Below the pieces are notes generated by a model. That model was not told where the DNA came from. It saw nothing but the letters and a program-made list of their open reading frames with translations, and searched no databases. Shown here piece after piece: positions 6,747 to 13,918 of a DNA stretch of 17,499 bases (position 1 is its first letter; each line of letters opens with the position of its first letter). Origin of the DNA: JABMRF01 sp964584985 (GTDB lineage: Bacteria; Patescibacteriota; Patescibacteriia; UBA11705; JABHMO01); the NCBI GenBank assembly GCA_964584985.1, contig CAZPBK010000016.1:1-17499 (forward strand), in the 5' to 3' direction. Both the position numbers and the translations under genes were made by a program.

Positions 6747-7029
6747 ATTGATCTTTTTTTAAGCTTTTTATTATCAAAAGTCCGGCCACAAAAACAAATA
6801 TCGGTTTTATATATAAAATCAACAAGCCCAAGCCGGCATCACCCAGTCTGACCAAACCCGAACGCTCGGCCGAAAAAACCTCGCTGCTCATTATTTCTCG
6901 GGAGATCAAACAAATCCAGATAAACACAAACAAAGACAAGACAAAAACAGCCGAAGACTTGGTTTGTTTTTTAAGATAATATTTGATTAATGTTTTTAAA
7001 TAAAGTTTATACTTATTTATTTTTTTCAT
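6739..7029 (-). CDS. Small hypothetical membrane protein with two helices
   Basis: This 96-residue protein is of no family I recognise. A basic N-terminus (about residues 1-25) is followed by a transmembrane helix at about 26-45 (SAVFVLSLFVFIWICLI). After a short outer loop comes a second helix at about 65-88 (LGLLILYIKPIFVFVAGLLI) and a charged end (KKDQYE). Both ends should be cytoplasmic. Its last 8 nt overlap the ATG of the downstream surface-protein gene (ATGAGTAA), and it follows the GHL15 gene by 25 nt. The coupling suggests it works with the downstream membrane-anchored protein, for example as an assembly partner. That is inference from position. Confidence 0.75.
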   Translation of the reverse strand: MKKINKYKLYLKTLIKYYLKKQTKSSAVFVLSLFVFIWICLISREIMSSEVFSAERSGLVRLGDAGLGLLILYIKPIFVFVAGLLIIKSLKKDQYE

Positions 7030-7054
7030 ACTAAATTATATTTTTTACGATTTA

Positions 7055-9088
7055 TTATTCAAAACCGGCCAAAGTAAAAACATCGGCCGTAGTGGCGATA
7101 ATCTCTGATTTGCCATCTCCGTCCATATCACTGGCCGCCACTTCAGCTCCGGCTTGAGTCTTTTTATCAAAAGCATAAAAAGTCGGTCCGCTGATTTGTC
7201 CGTTTTTATCAAAAACCTTAATTTGAGGAGCACCTCCTTTACCCGGTCCGGTAATAATTTCATCAACTCCATCTCCGTCTATATCTCCGGCCGCCACATT
7301 AACTCCTCCGCGAAAGCCCGGATCATACGCAAAAAAACCGGGATTTATACAGCGTCCGTCAAGACCGAAAACCCGCACATGCGGTCCGCCTCCATAACCG
7401 GCGCCGGCAATTATTTCATACCAGCCATCACCTTCCAAGTCGGCAATAGTCACATTTACTCCACCGCGAAACTCAGGTCCGTAAGCAAAAAATCCGGGAT
7501 TTATTAATTTCCCTTTGTTATTAAAAACTCTAATATGTGGTCCGCCACCATTTTCCGTACCCGTGACTATTTCCAAAGTATTGTTATTGTCCAAATCGCC
7601 CACTGTAATGTTTATGCCTTTATTGTAATTTTTTGTATACGGATAAAACTCATGCAATAACTCTCCTTGAGAATTGAAAATTTCCACCAAACTATCTCCG
7701 GCCACCAAAATTTCCTTTTTTTCATCGCCAAGCAGATTATATTCAATGACTTGCGACCCTCCCTTATACTCTTCTTTATAAGCAAAAAATCCGGTTCTGG
7801 CCACATTACCAAAGCCGTTAAAAACCCGGGCAAAAGAGCCATTGATATAAGTGGCTTGATAAATATCATCAACCGGACGAAGCAAAATAAGTCCATCCTT
7901 GGCCGGAAGATTCACCTCCTCCACAAAAAAACCGTTGTTGACATAAGGATCTTGCGTGCCGTGCAGTTTCTCATATTCTCCGCCCAAATCAACCTTTTTG
8001 GCTTGATTTGTGGAATTAACTATTACCAATCCGTTTTTAAAATCACGACGCCAAACACCTTGTTTAAAATCATTATTGTTACCAAAAACTTCAAAAGCTC
8101 GGCCGGCCGGCTCTCCCAAATAAGCTTCGTATTCATCATACCACCAAATTTCTCTATGTGTTTGATCTCCATTATCAAAACTGTAATAACCGTCATCCAA
8201 CAAAGCACTGGTCAAGCCAAACCTCATTTTTTGATAATTTTCTTTATTGCCGGTATTGTCCACATTGGAATTTAATATGCCCAAAGCCGGCTGATAACCA
8301 TGGGAATTCATAAACCGATATTTTTCCATCATTTCTCCCCAACCCTTTTTGGGAAAATGTTCATAAAGAGAACCGTTCATCAGGGAATAAAACTTTTCTC
8401 CTCCATTGCCCAAGATAAATTTATCCGGGCCAAGCAAATTTCTGGTATTTTGCAAAAGTTCTTGCATCCCGCTTTCCCATTTTTGATTGATCTCGGTCAT
8501 TGATTCGTTGTTTCCGTCCTGATTCAAATCAATTTGCTTGCCACTCATAAAATTCAAATTATCCCAAACATTATCATAAAAAACCCCGTCCCAATAACCG
8601 GCATCAATTAATTCGGTTTTTACAAAAGAGGGCAAAACGGTTGTCCAGCTCTGACCTGAGATCTTGGGTGCCTCAGCGGTTAAATTTATCATGTGATTGC
8701 CCGGCCACCAGTAAACCTTTTGGCCGGAAGTATTTTTTAACCACCATTGATTGGAAATTTTGTTATAAAGTTTTTGTCGCAAAGTTCCGGAAAGCTCACC
8801 GGAATCACCTCTTATTTCTTGGCTGGCTATATAAGCCAAAAGCTTAACATCGGGATTTATTTTTTTTATTAATTCCAAACTCTCAGGAGAATAGGTCTGC
8901 ACTTCCATGTCAACAACCAAAACATCCCATTTGGCCAATTCTCTAGCTTCTGATTCTGTAATATCCCAACGAAAAAACAGATTAGCCAATTTGGGATATT
9001 GATTATGATTTAAATCCGCCCCTTGCAACAGTAGAGGAACTCCTGCGCTCAAAACCAAAATCATTATGAAAAATAATGTTTTTTTCAT
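7055..9088 (-). CDS. Secreted GHL15-like glycoside hydrolase with FG-GAP beta-propeller repeats
   Basis: This 677-residue protein has a signal peptide at residues 1-24. Residues 30-410 resemble the hypothetical glycosyl hydrolase family GHL15, a TIM barrel: VLVVDMEVQTYSPESLELIK, KINPDVKLLAYIASQEI, AGYWDGVFYDNVWDN (about 163-177) and an EF-hand-like loop DLNQDGNNES (187-196) followed by LGPDKFILGNGG. Acidic residues D60, E62, D167 and D172 are candidate active-site positions, but the substrate is unknown. Residues 412-677 carry FG-GAP/VCBS-type repeats with calcium loops (DLDNNN, DLEGDG, DIDGDG, DMDGDG) at an exact 52-residue spacing, plus GGGPHVRVF and NPGFFAY strands. Its ATG follows the upstream glycosyltransferase stop with no gap. 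It probably trims or binds the polysaccharide made by this operon at the cell surface. The FG-GAP call is firm, the GHL15 call is likely. Confidence 0.88.
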   Translation of the reverse strand: MKKTLFFIMILVLSAGVPLLLQGADLNHNQYPKLANLFFRWDITESEARELAKWDVLVVDMEVQTYSPESLELIKKINPDVKLLAYIASQEIRGDSGELSGTLRQKLYNKISNQWWLKNTSGQKVYWWPGNHMINLTAEAPKISGQSWTTVLPSFVKTELIDAGYWDGVFYDNVWDNLNFMSGKQIDLNQDGNNESMTEINQKWESGMQELLQNTRNLLGPDKFILGNGGEKFYSLMNGSLYEHFPKKGWGEMMEKYRFMNSHGYQPALGILNSNVDNTGNKENYQKMRFGLTSALLDDGYYSFDNGDQTHREIWWYDEYEAYLGEPAGRAFEVFGNNNDFKQGVWRRDFKNGLVIVNSTNQAKKVDLGGEYEKLHGTQDPYVNNGFFVEEVNLPAKDGLILLRPVDDIYQATYINGSFARVFNGFGNVARTGFFAYKEEYKGGSQVIEYNLLGDEKKEILVAGDSLVEIFNSQGELLHEFYPYTKNYNKGINITVGDLDNNNTLEIVTGTENGGGPHIRVFNNKGKLINPGFFAYGPEFRGGVNVTIADLEGDGWYEIIAGAGYGGGPHVRVFGLDGRCINPGFFAYDPGFRGGVNVAAGDIDGDGVDEIITGPGKGGAPQIKVFDKNGQISGPTFYAFDKKTQAGAEVAASDMDGDGKSEIIATTADVFTLAGFE

Positions 9089-10318
9089 TTAACCTAAAGT
9101 TAATTTGATCTTCTCGGGCAAAACCTTACCATAAATCTTTATTAATTCTTGATAATGGATTGTGGAGCTGTTTTTTAATTCAACTGTTTGTCTGGCCATT
9201 TTACCCATTTTTGACAACTCAGGATTATGATAATTTTGACTGATCTTTTTCATCAAATCAACCTTGTCCGCTGATTTAAAAAACCATCCGTTTTTGTTTT
9301 CTTCAACCATATCATTAAGACCGCCAATCCCGGAAGCCAAAACAGGTTTACCCAAAGCCATAGCTTCCAAAACAACCATTGGATAATTTTCATACCATTC
9401 AGAAGGCACAACTATAAATTTAGCCTTGGCCATAATATTAAAAAGCTCTTCCCCGTACTTAGCGCCCAAATAATCAACATTATCAATCTTGTTTTCCTCA
9501 ATAAAAAGTCTAACCTTTTTTTGTAAAGGTCCGGAGCCGATTAATTTTAATTTTTTGTCGGGCAATTCTTTCATAGCTTGCAATAAAGTAAAAACGCCTT
9601 TTTCTTGACTTAAACGGGAGACACAAACTATACAATCTTGGGAATCATAATTCGGCTGAAATCGGTCAAGTTCCAAAAAATTCGGCAAGACATTGATCGG
9701 TCTTTTTACTCCCCACTCTTTTAATTTTTGTTTTAAAAACACACTCGGTGAAATAAATAGATCCACTTTTTGTCTATAAAATTTAAAAAGCCACTGCAAG
9801 GTCAATTCCAAAGCGGCCAAAGCGCTAGCCAAATACGAATCTTGCAAACATTTGTTAATTAAACAGTTGTGATATTTATGCTTTTTACATTTTTCGCAAA
9901 CATGTCCTTGCGTATAAAGCCGATAATTGGGGCAAATAGCTTGATAATCATGAAGAGTTTGAACAACGGGAATATTATTTTTTTTCAAAGGTTTTAAAAT
10001 TGATGGCGTTAATTGATGGGAGATATTGTGCAAATGAGCCAAATCCGGTTTTTCTTGCTCAATCAAACACTGTAAATTTTTGGCTGCCCGACGATAATAA
10101 ATAAAACGAAAAAATTTGCTGAAAAATTTCTTTTTGGAACTAAAATCCACCTTCTTCACAAAAAATTTTTCCTGAGCGCAAGGCAAGTTTTTTTCATGCT
10201 TCATGGAAAAACAAACCACTTCATGTCCATAATCTTCCAATAATTTTTTAGTGGCCAAATAAACCCTTTCACTGCCTCCTTTTAAATAATGAAATTTATT
10301 TACCAGCAAGATTTTCAT
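9089..10318 (-). CDS. Glycosyltransferase family 4 protein with a Cys-rich insert
   Basis: This 409-residue GT-B fold enzyme should transfer a sugar from an NDP-sugar to a growing glycan on the cytoplasmic face of the membrane. The N-terminal half starts KILLVNKFHYLKGGSERVY, the glycine-rich acceptor-side start of GT4. The C-terminal half has VCVSRLSQEKGVFTLLQAM, LIGSGPLQKKV and the retaining-enzyme motif E-NYPMVVL-E (E-x7-E), followed by GKPVLASGIGGLNDMVE. A Cys-rich insert near residues 130-160 (ICPNYR, HVCEKCKKHKYHNC, INKCLQ) looks like a zinc-binding knob found in a GT4 subgroup. The gene overlaps the upstream GT4 gene by 23 nt. The sugar and acceptor cannot be told from sequence. Confidence 0.93.
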   Translation of the reverse strand: MKILLVNKFHYLKGGSERVYLATKKLLEDYGHEVVCFSMKHEKNLPCAQEKFFVKKVDFSSKKKFFSKFFRFIYYRRAAKNLQCLIEQEKPDLAHLHNISHQLTPSILKPLKKNNIPVVQTLHDYQAICPNYRLYTQGHVCEKCKKHKYHNCLINKCLQDSYLASALAALELTLQWLFKFYRQKVDLFISPSVFLKQKLKEWGVKRPINVLPNFLELDRFQPNYDSQDCIVCVSRLSQEKGVFTLLQAMKELPDKKLKLIGSGPLQKKVRLFIEENKIDNVDYLGAKYGEELFNIMAKAKFIVVPSEWYENYPMVVLEAMALGKPVLASGIGGLNDMVEENKNGWFFKSADKVDLMKKISQNYHNPELSKMGKMARQTVELKNSSTIHYQELIKIYGKVLPEKIKLTLG

Positions 10319-11372
10319 ATAAATCTTCGTATTTTTTTATAATTTTATTTATGTCAAACTTTTCTTTTGCCTCTGCTTGCAATTTTAAAGCCATTTTTTC
10401 AGACTGATAACGATGTTCATCAACCCAATTGATATGGCTGACCAATTGCTCTATATTTTTTGGTTTAAAAAGCAAACCGGTTTGTTCATGTTCCACGATC
10501 TCCGGCACTCCGCCGACCTTGGTGGCCACAATTATTCGGCCGGATAAAGCCGCTTCCAGCACAGCCAAACTTAAACCTTCAGTAACAGACGGTAAAACAA
10601 ATATATCCATTTTCTCCAAATACGGGCGAACATCAGAAACATTGCCGGTAAATTTTACTTTTTCTTCTATCCCCAAAGCTTTTACTGATTCTTCCAGCTC
10701 TCCTCTGAGCGGACCATCCCCCACCAAAGTCAACTCCCAATTATTGTTTTTAATTAAACGACAAGCCCTGATTAAATGTTTATGACCTTTTTCCTTATTC
10801 AATCGCCCAACGGAGCCAATCCTAAGCTTGCCGGAAGTAAACAAATCCGGATCAGAAATATAAAACTTACTAATATCAAGCCCGTTATAAATAACCTTCA
10901 CCTTTTCCAAAGAAACTTTTTCCACTTTTATTAAATAATCCCTGATTGCTTTGGAAACGGCGATAACTTTGTTAAAACTGCGTCTCATTCTCTTGCCCAA
11001 AAGATTACGCCAAAAATCTTCTTTAATCACATCATGCCTGGTACTGATTATTTTTTTTACCCCGGCTGATCTGGCCGCTTGTCCTCCCCAAAAATCAGCG
11101 GCAAACAAATGGGTATGAATAATATCCGGTTTTATTATTTCCAAATATTCAGCCAATTTCTTTATAATACTGAAATCAAACTTGGTTTTTTTACGCATAA
11201 AATGTACCTTTACTCCGGCATCTTCAAATTGTTCGGCCAAAGGATTGTCCTCCTGCAAAACCACCACCGTTATCTCAAATTTTTGCTTGTTTATTTTTCT
11301 GCATAAATCCAACAGCGCTTTTTCCGCACCGCCATAAGCCAAACGGCCAATAATGTAAACGATTTTTATCAT
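10296..11372 (-). CDS. Glycosyltransferase family 4 protein
   Basis: This 358-residue GT4 enzyme is complete from start to end. The N-terminal domain begins IKIVYIIGRLAYGGAEKAL and includes KPDIIHTHLFAADFWG, a segment typical of GT4 enzymes of capsule and exopolysaccharide clusters. The nucleotide-sugar half has IGSVGRLNKEKGHKHLI, LVGDGPLRGELE and the E-x7-E motif EGLSLAVLE, with VATKVGGVPEIVEHEQTGLL after it. The start codon lies 1 nt after the stop of the O-antigen ligase-like gene, and the last 23 nt overlap the next GT4 gene. The two transferases therefore probably act in sequence on the same lipid-linked glycan. Confidence 0.93.
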   Translation of the reverse strand: MIKIVYIIGRLAYGGAEKALLDLCRKINKQKFEITVVVLQEDNPLAEQFEDAGVKVHFMRKKTKFDFSIIKKLAEYLEIIKPDIIHTHLFAADFWGGQAARSAGVKKIISTRHDVIKEDFWRNLLGKRMRRSFNKVIAVSKAIRDYLIKVEKVSLEKVKVIYNGLDISKFYISDPDLFTSGKLRIGSVGRLNKEKGHKHLIRACRLIKNNNWELTLVGDGPLRGELEESVKALGIEEKVKFTGNVSDVRPYLEKMDIFVLPSVTEGLSLAVLEAALSGRIIVATKVGGVPEIVEHEQTGLLFKPKNIEQLVSHINWVDEHRYQSEKMALKLQAEAKEKFDINKIIKKYEDLYENLAGK

Positions 11373-11373
11373 A

Positions 11374-12759
11374 TTAAAATTTTAATTTACCATAATATTT
11401 CAAACCGGCCAAACAGATTCCAATCGGCAACCACATCACCGCAGTAAAATAAGAAGTGGAAAAAAGCTGAAAAACAGTCACCCCCAAAAATATTAAAAAT
11501 CCGGCCAGAATAATTTGTTTATTTTTTTCTTTTCTAGTCTTTTGGTAAGCCAAAATAAATTTACGCCCAATATAAAACAAGATAGCCAAAAAGGTTATTA
11601 ATCCGAACAGGCCGGTTTCAGCCAACAACTTTTGCACAAAACCGTGCGAGTCAAGCGCATCGCTAAATTCTACCCAATAAACAAAAGCCGAACCGATCAA
11701 TTTTTGAAAAAGACCGGGACCGTGACCCAAAGCAGGTTTTTCAAAAAAACGATGTAAAGCGATCTCCGACATCATAATTCTATTAGTATCAGAACTCTCA
11801 ACCCAACTGGTTCCGTGCCAAACCAAAAAATAAACCGCCGAACCCACGACCACAAATAAAACCAGGAATAAAATCGCTTTGCTCCAATCAATGCGGCGCC
11901 GATATTTCATGAACAACAAAATCAACAGCTGTAAAAGAAAAACCAGCCAGCCGGAACGAGAAAAAGTCAAAAACAAAACCACTGACATAAACACGGCCAA
12001 CATAACCAAATAGCCTTTGCGGTGATAATTTTTTTGCCACAAAAAAAGCATAATAACCGCGGGAATAGTTGCCACCAAAACTTCGGCTATAGCATTATGA
12101 TTACCGGCTATCGGATTAAAGCCAAAAACGGAAAACGGCACGGCACGATAAATAAACCAAGCCGGACCTTGTTTTAAAACCACGGCCACAAATCCGATAA
12201 CCGCCATAATCGCTCCACCCACGGTTAAAAGCATAATTGATCGTTTGAATATTTTTTTACCGGTAATTAAATGAAACGGCAACAACACAAAAGCCAAATA
12301 AAAGAAAACCATCGGCCTGAGCCAATATTTCAAGGAAAACAAAAAGTCCGAACTGCCCAAAACCGACAAAAAACCGGCCAACCAAAACAGACCGGCAAAG
12401 ACAATGCCCGGTAAAATTTTACAAACTTTTTCTTTTTTAAAAGAAAAATCACAAGCTAAGACTTCTTTTAAAATAACAGCGATTAATAATAAAACGGCAA
12501 TACCGTCAACCACCGGAAAATAATAACCTTCCAGCCTGAACTGCAGATTGGTAAAAGCATAAGTCAAGATCATGGCATACAAACCGACAGTGGGCCATTT
12601 GGCCAAAAACAAAATAAGCAAAATAACCAAATTAATCAAAAGCACATATTGCCAACTTAGAAAAAACAAGGCAATAAAACTGCCTAACGCCAGCAAACCA
12701 AGACTTAAGATCAAAGCTCCAATTTCTTTGCTTCCCAATTTTGGTAAAAAATTTTTCAT
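11374..12759 (-). CDS. O-antigen ligase/polymerase-like (Wzy_C) membrane protein
   Basis: This 461-residue multi-pass membrane protein has about ten or more hydrophobic helices. The Wzy_C core is visible: GNHNAIAEVLVATIPAVIML, then FLTFSRSGWLVFLLQLLILL (the S-R-S/G motif of this family), a large outer loop with ALGHGPGLFQKLIG, and SHGFVQKLLAETGLFGLITF, which corresponds to the conserved H-N-x-x-L-x-x-x-x-E-x-G-x-x-G-L. Members either polymerise glycan repeat units (Wzy) or ligate glycans to a carrier (WaaL). Which one applies here cannot be decided from sequence. It lies between the radical SAM gene (3 nt gap) and the first GT4 gene (1 nt gap), in a glycan assembly operon. The carrier may be a protein or lipid, as no lipid A gene is visible. 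Confidence 0.85.
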   Translation of the reverse strand: MKNFLPKLGSKEIGALILSLGLLALGSFIALFFLSWQYVLLINLVILLILFLAKWPTVGLYAMILTYAFTNLQFRLEGYYFPVVDGIAVLLLIAVILKEVLACDFSFKKEKVCKILPGIVFAGLFWLAGFLSVLGSSDFLFSLKYWLRPMVFFYLAFVLLPFHLITGKKIFKRSIMLLTVGGAIMAVIGFVAVVLKQGPAWFIYRAVPFSVFGFNPIAGNHNAIAEVLVATIPAVIMLFLWQKNYHRKGYLVMLAVFMSVVLFLTFSRSGWLVFLLQLLILLFMKYRRRIDWSKAILFLVLFVVVGSAVYFLVWHGTSWVESSDTNRIMMSEIALHRFFEKPALGHGPGLFQKLIGSAFVYWVEFSDALDSHGFVQKLLAETGLFGLITFLAILFYIGRKFILAYQKTRKEKNKQIILAGFLIFLGVTVFQLFSTSYFTAVMWLPIGICLAGLKYYGKLKF

Positions 12760-12762
12760 ATT

Positions 12763-13770
12763 TTATCGGCCAAAAGGTAATTTGCTTTTAAATATCCAAT
12801 TGGCCACTTTGAGCGGATTTCTTTTTATGGCCGTACGGGCGGTACAAACCATCCAATAATTATTTTCAAAACCACGAACATCTTCTCTGGCTTTTTGAGC
12901 TTGTTCGCTTTGCCAAAGATAACCAAAATCTTTAACTTCAGTAATATTACCCATAATAAGATTATCAACCACCGAAGGATAAACATCGCCCTTGGGATCA
13001 AGATAAAAAAAGTCTTCACCGGCAAAGGATTTCAGTGGTCGTTTCTCTCCCCTGGTTATTTTCAAAAGACCGTTAATAAAATAAGCTCTTACCCAATTCT
13101 TGGGACTTAAACTACGCAACAATCTTTTAATTATTTTCTTGATTTCTTGTTCAATAAAATCAAGATCCACTTCCATCTTATGGTCCTCACCAAAATAAAT
13201 TTCCGAAGTATGAGCCACAGCCATGGTAAATTCAATACCCAGCTTACGACTCCACTCATAAGCCATGGGCAGGTGTTTGTAATTCAAAGAATTAAGTGTA
13301 AAAGCAAATTTAATATGTTTTATTTTCAGTTCATCGCGACAAAATCTGACCGTTTCCAAAACCTTGGGCCAAGCTTGAGGCACGCGCCGAACTTTTTCAT
13401 GCATTTGCCCCACGCCGTCAATGGAAATGGATATTCTGATATTGGGTTCAACTCTTTTTATCTTCGGTAAAACGGTTTTAATGGTATCAACCAAAAAACC
13501 GTTGGTGGAAATATTTATATTGGCTTTGGGGCAAGCTTTTTTAACATTTTTAACAATCTCCACCAAATCAGTTCGCAAAAAAGGCTCTCCCCCACTGATA
13601 TTTACATCTTTTAAAGTTTTGGGTAATTTTAAATATTCCACCGGTGATATTTCCGGAAAATCCTTTATTTGCCAAATATTGCACATTACACAACGGGAAT
13701 TACATCGATAAGTGACCGCCACCACTGAATCAACCGGTTCGGCCGATTGGTTTTTGTTTTTATTTTTCAT
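12763..13770 (-). CDS. Radical SAM protein with a degenerate SPASM-like C-terminus
   Basis: The enzyme binds a 4Fe-4S cluster and S-adenosylmethionine to start radical chemistry. The cluster motif C-NSR-C-VM-C is at residues 23, 27 and 30 counted from the chosen ATG. DVNISGGEPFLR supplies the SAM-binding GGE, and NISTNGFL and RISISIDGVG are further conserved strands. The C-terminus has the layout of a SPASM region (DPKGDVYPS, LIMGNITE, WMVCTARTAI). However, the Cys expected after GDVYP is Ser, and only one Cys remains, so an auxiliary cluster is doubtful. A TTG nine codons upstream (13797) is open but sits only about 5 nt after the predicted transcription start, so the ATG at 13770 is preferred (335 residues). 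It is the first gene of the polysaccharide operon and may modify a sugar or carrier; the substrate is unknown. Confidence 0.88.
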   Translation of the reverse strand: MKNKNKNQSAEPVDSVVAVTYRCNSRCVMCNIWQIKDFPEISPVEYLKLPKTLKDVNISGGEPFLRTDLVEIVKNVKKACPKANINISTNGFLVDTIKTVLPKIKRVEPNIRISISIDGVGQMHEKVRRVPQAWPKVLETVRFCRDELKIKHIKFAFTLNSLNYKHLPMAYEWSRKLGIEFTMAVAHTSEIYFGEDHKMEVDLDFIEQEIKKIIKRLLRSLSPKNWVRAYFINGLLKITRGEKRPLKSFAGEDFFYLDPKGDVYPSVVDNLIMGNITEVKDFGYLWQSEQAQKAREDVRGFENNYWMVCTARTAIKRNPLKVANWIFKSKLPFGR

Positions 13771-13808
13771 ACTAAAAATTTGGTTAAGATTAAACAAAAC
13801 CTACTTAT

Positions 13809-13837
13809 AACATAGCACAATTTAACTTAAATTACAA
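13809..13837 (-). promoter_or_regulatory. Predicted promoter of the polysaccharide operon
   Basis: On the minus strand, TTGTAA (13832-13837), a 17-nt spacer and TATGTT (13809-13814) are preceded by TGC, again an extended -10. Each hexamer matches 4 of 6 consensus bases. The leader to the ATG at 13770 would be about 32 nt. The -35 abuts the T-tract of the upstream gene's terminator. Confidence 0.45.
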
Positions 13838-13879
13838 AATAAAAAAAGAGCAGATAACCCGCATGGGAGCTATCTGCTC
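13838..13879 (-). terminator. Intrinsic terminator of the MopE-type lipoprotein gene
   Basis: On the minus strand GAGCAGAT (13872-13879) and ATCTGCTC (13848-13855) form an 8-bp outer stem, with a CCC/GGG inner stem around GCAT, followed by TTTTTTTATTTT. It lies 40 nt after the stop at 13919. A smaller hairpin (GCCGC/GCGGC, 13891-13908) lies between. Confidence 0.85.
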
Positions 13880-13918
13880 ATTGGTTTTCAGCCGCCTATA
13901 AGAGCGGCCGTGGATCAG

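Noticed and set aside
7667..8275. Plus-strand open frame of 202 codons opposite the GHL15-like gene
   Set aside because: It is a shadow frame of a gene with clear domains on the other strand; there is no start context and no recognisable motif.
12763..13797. TTG start at 13797 for the radical SAM gene
   Set aside because: It adds nine residues outside the conserved core and lies about 5 nt from the predicted transcription start. The ATG at 13770 is the simpler choice.
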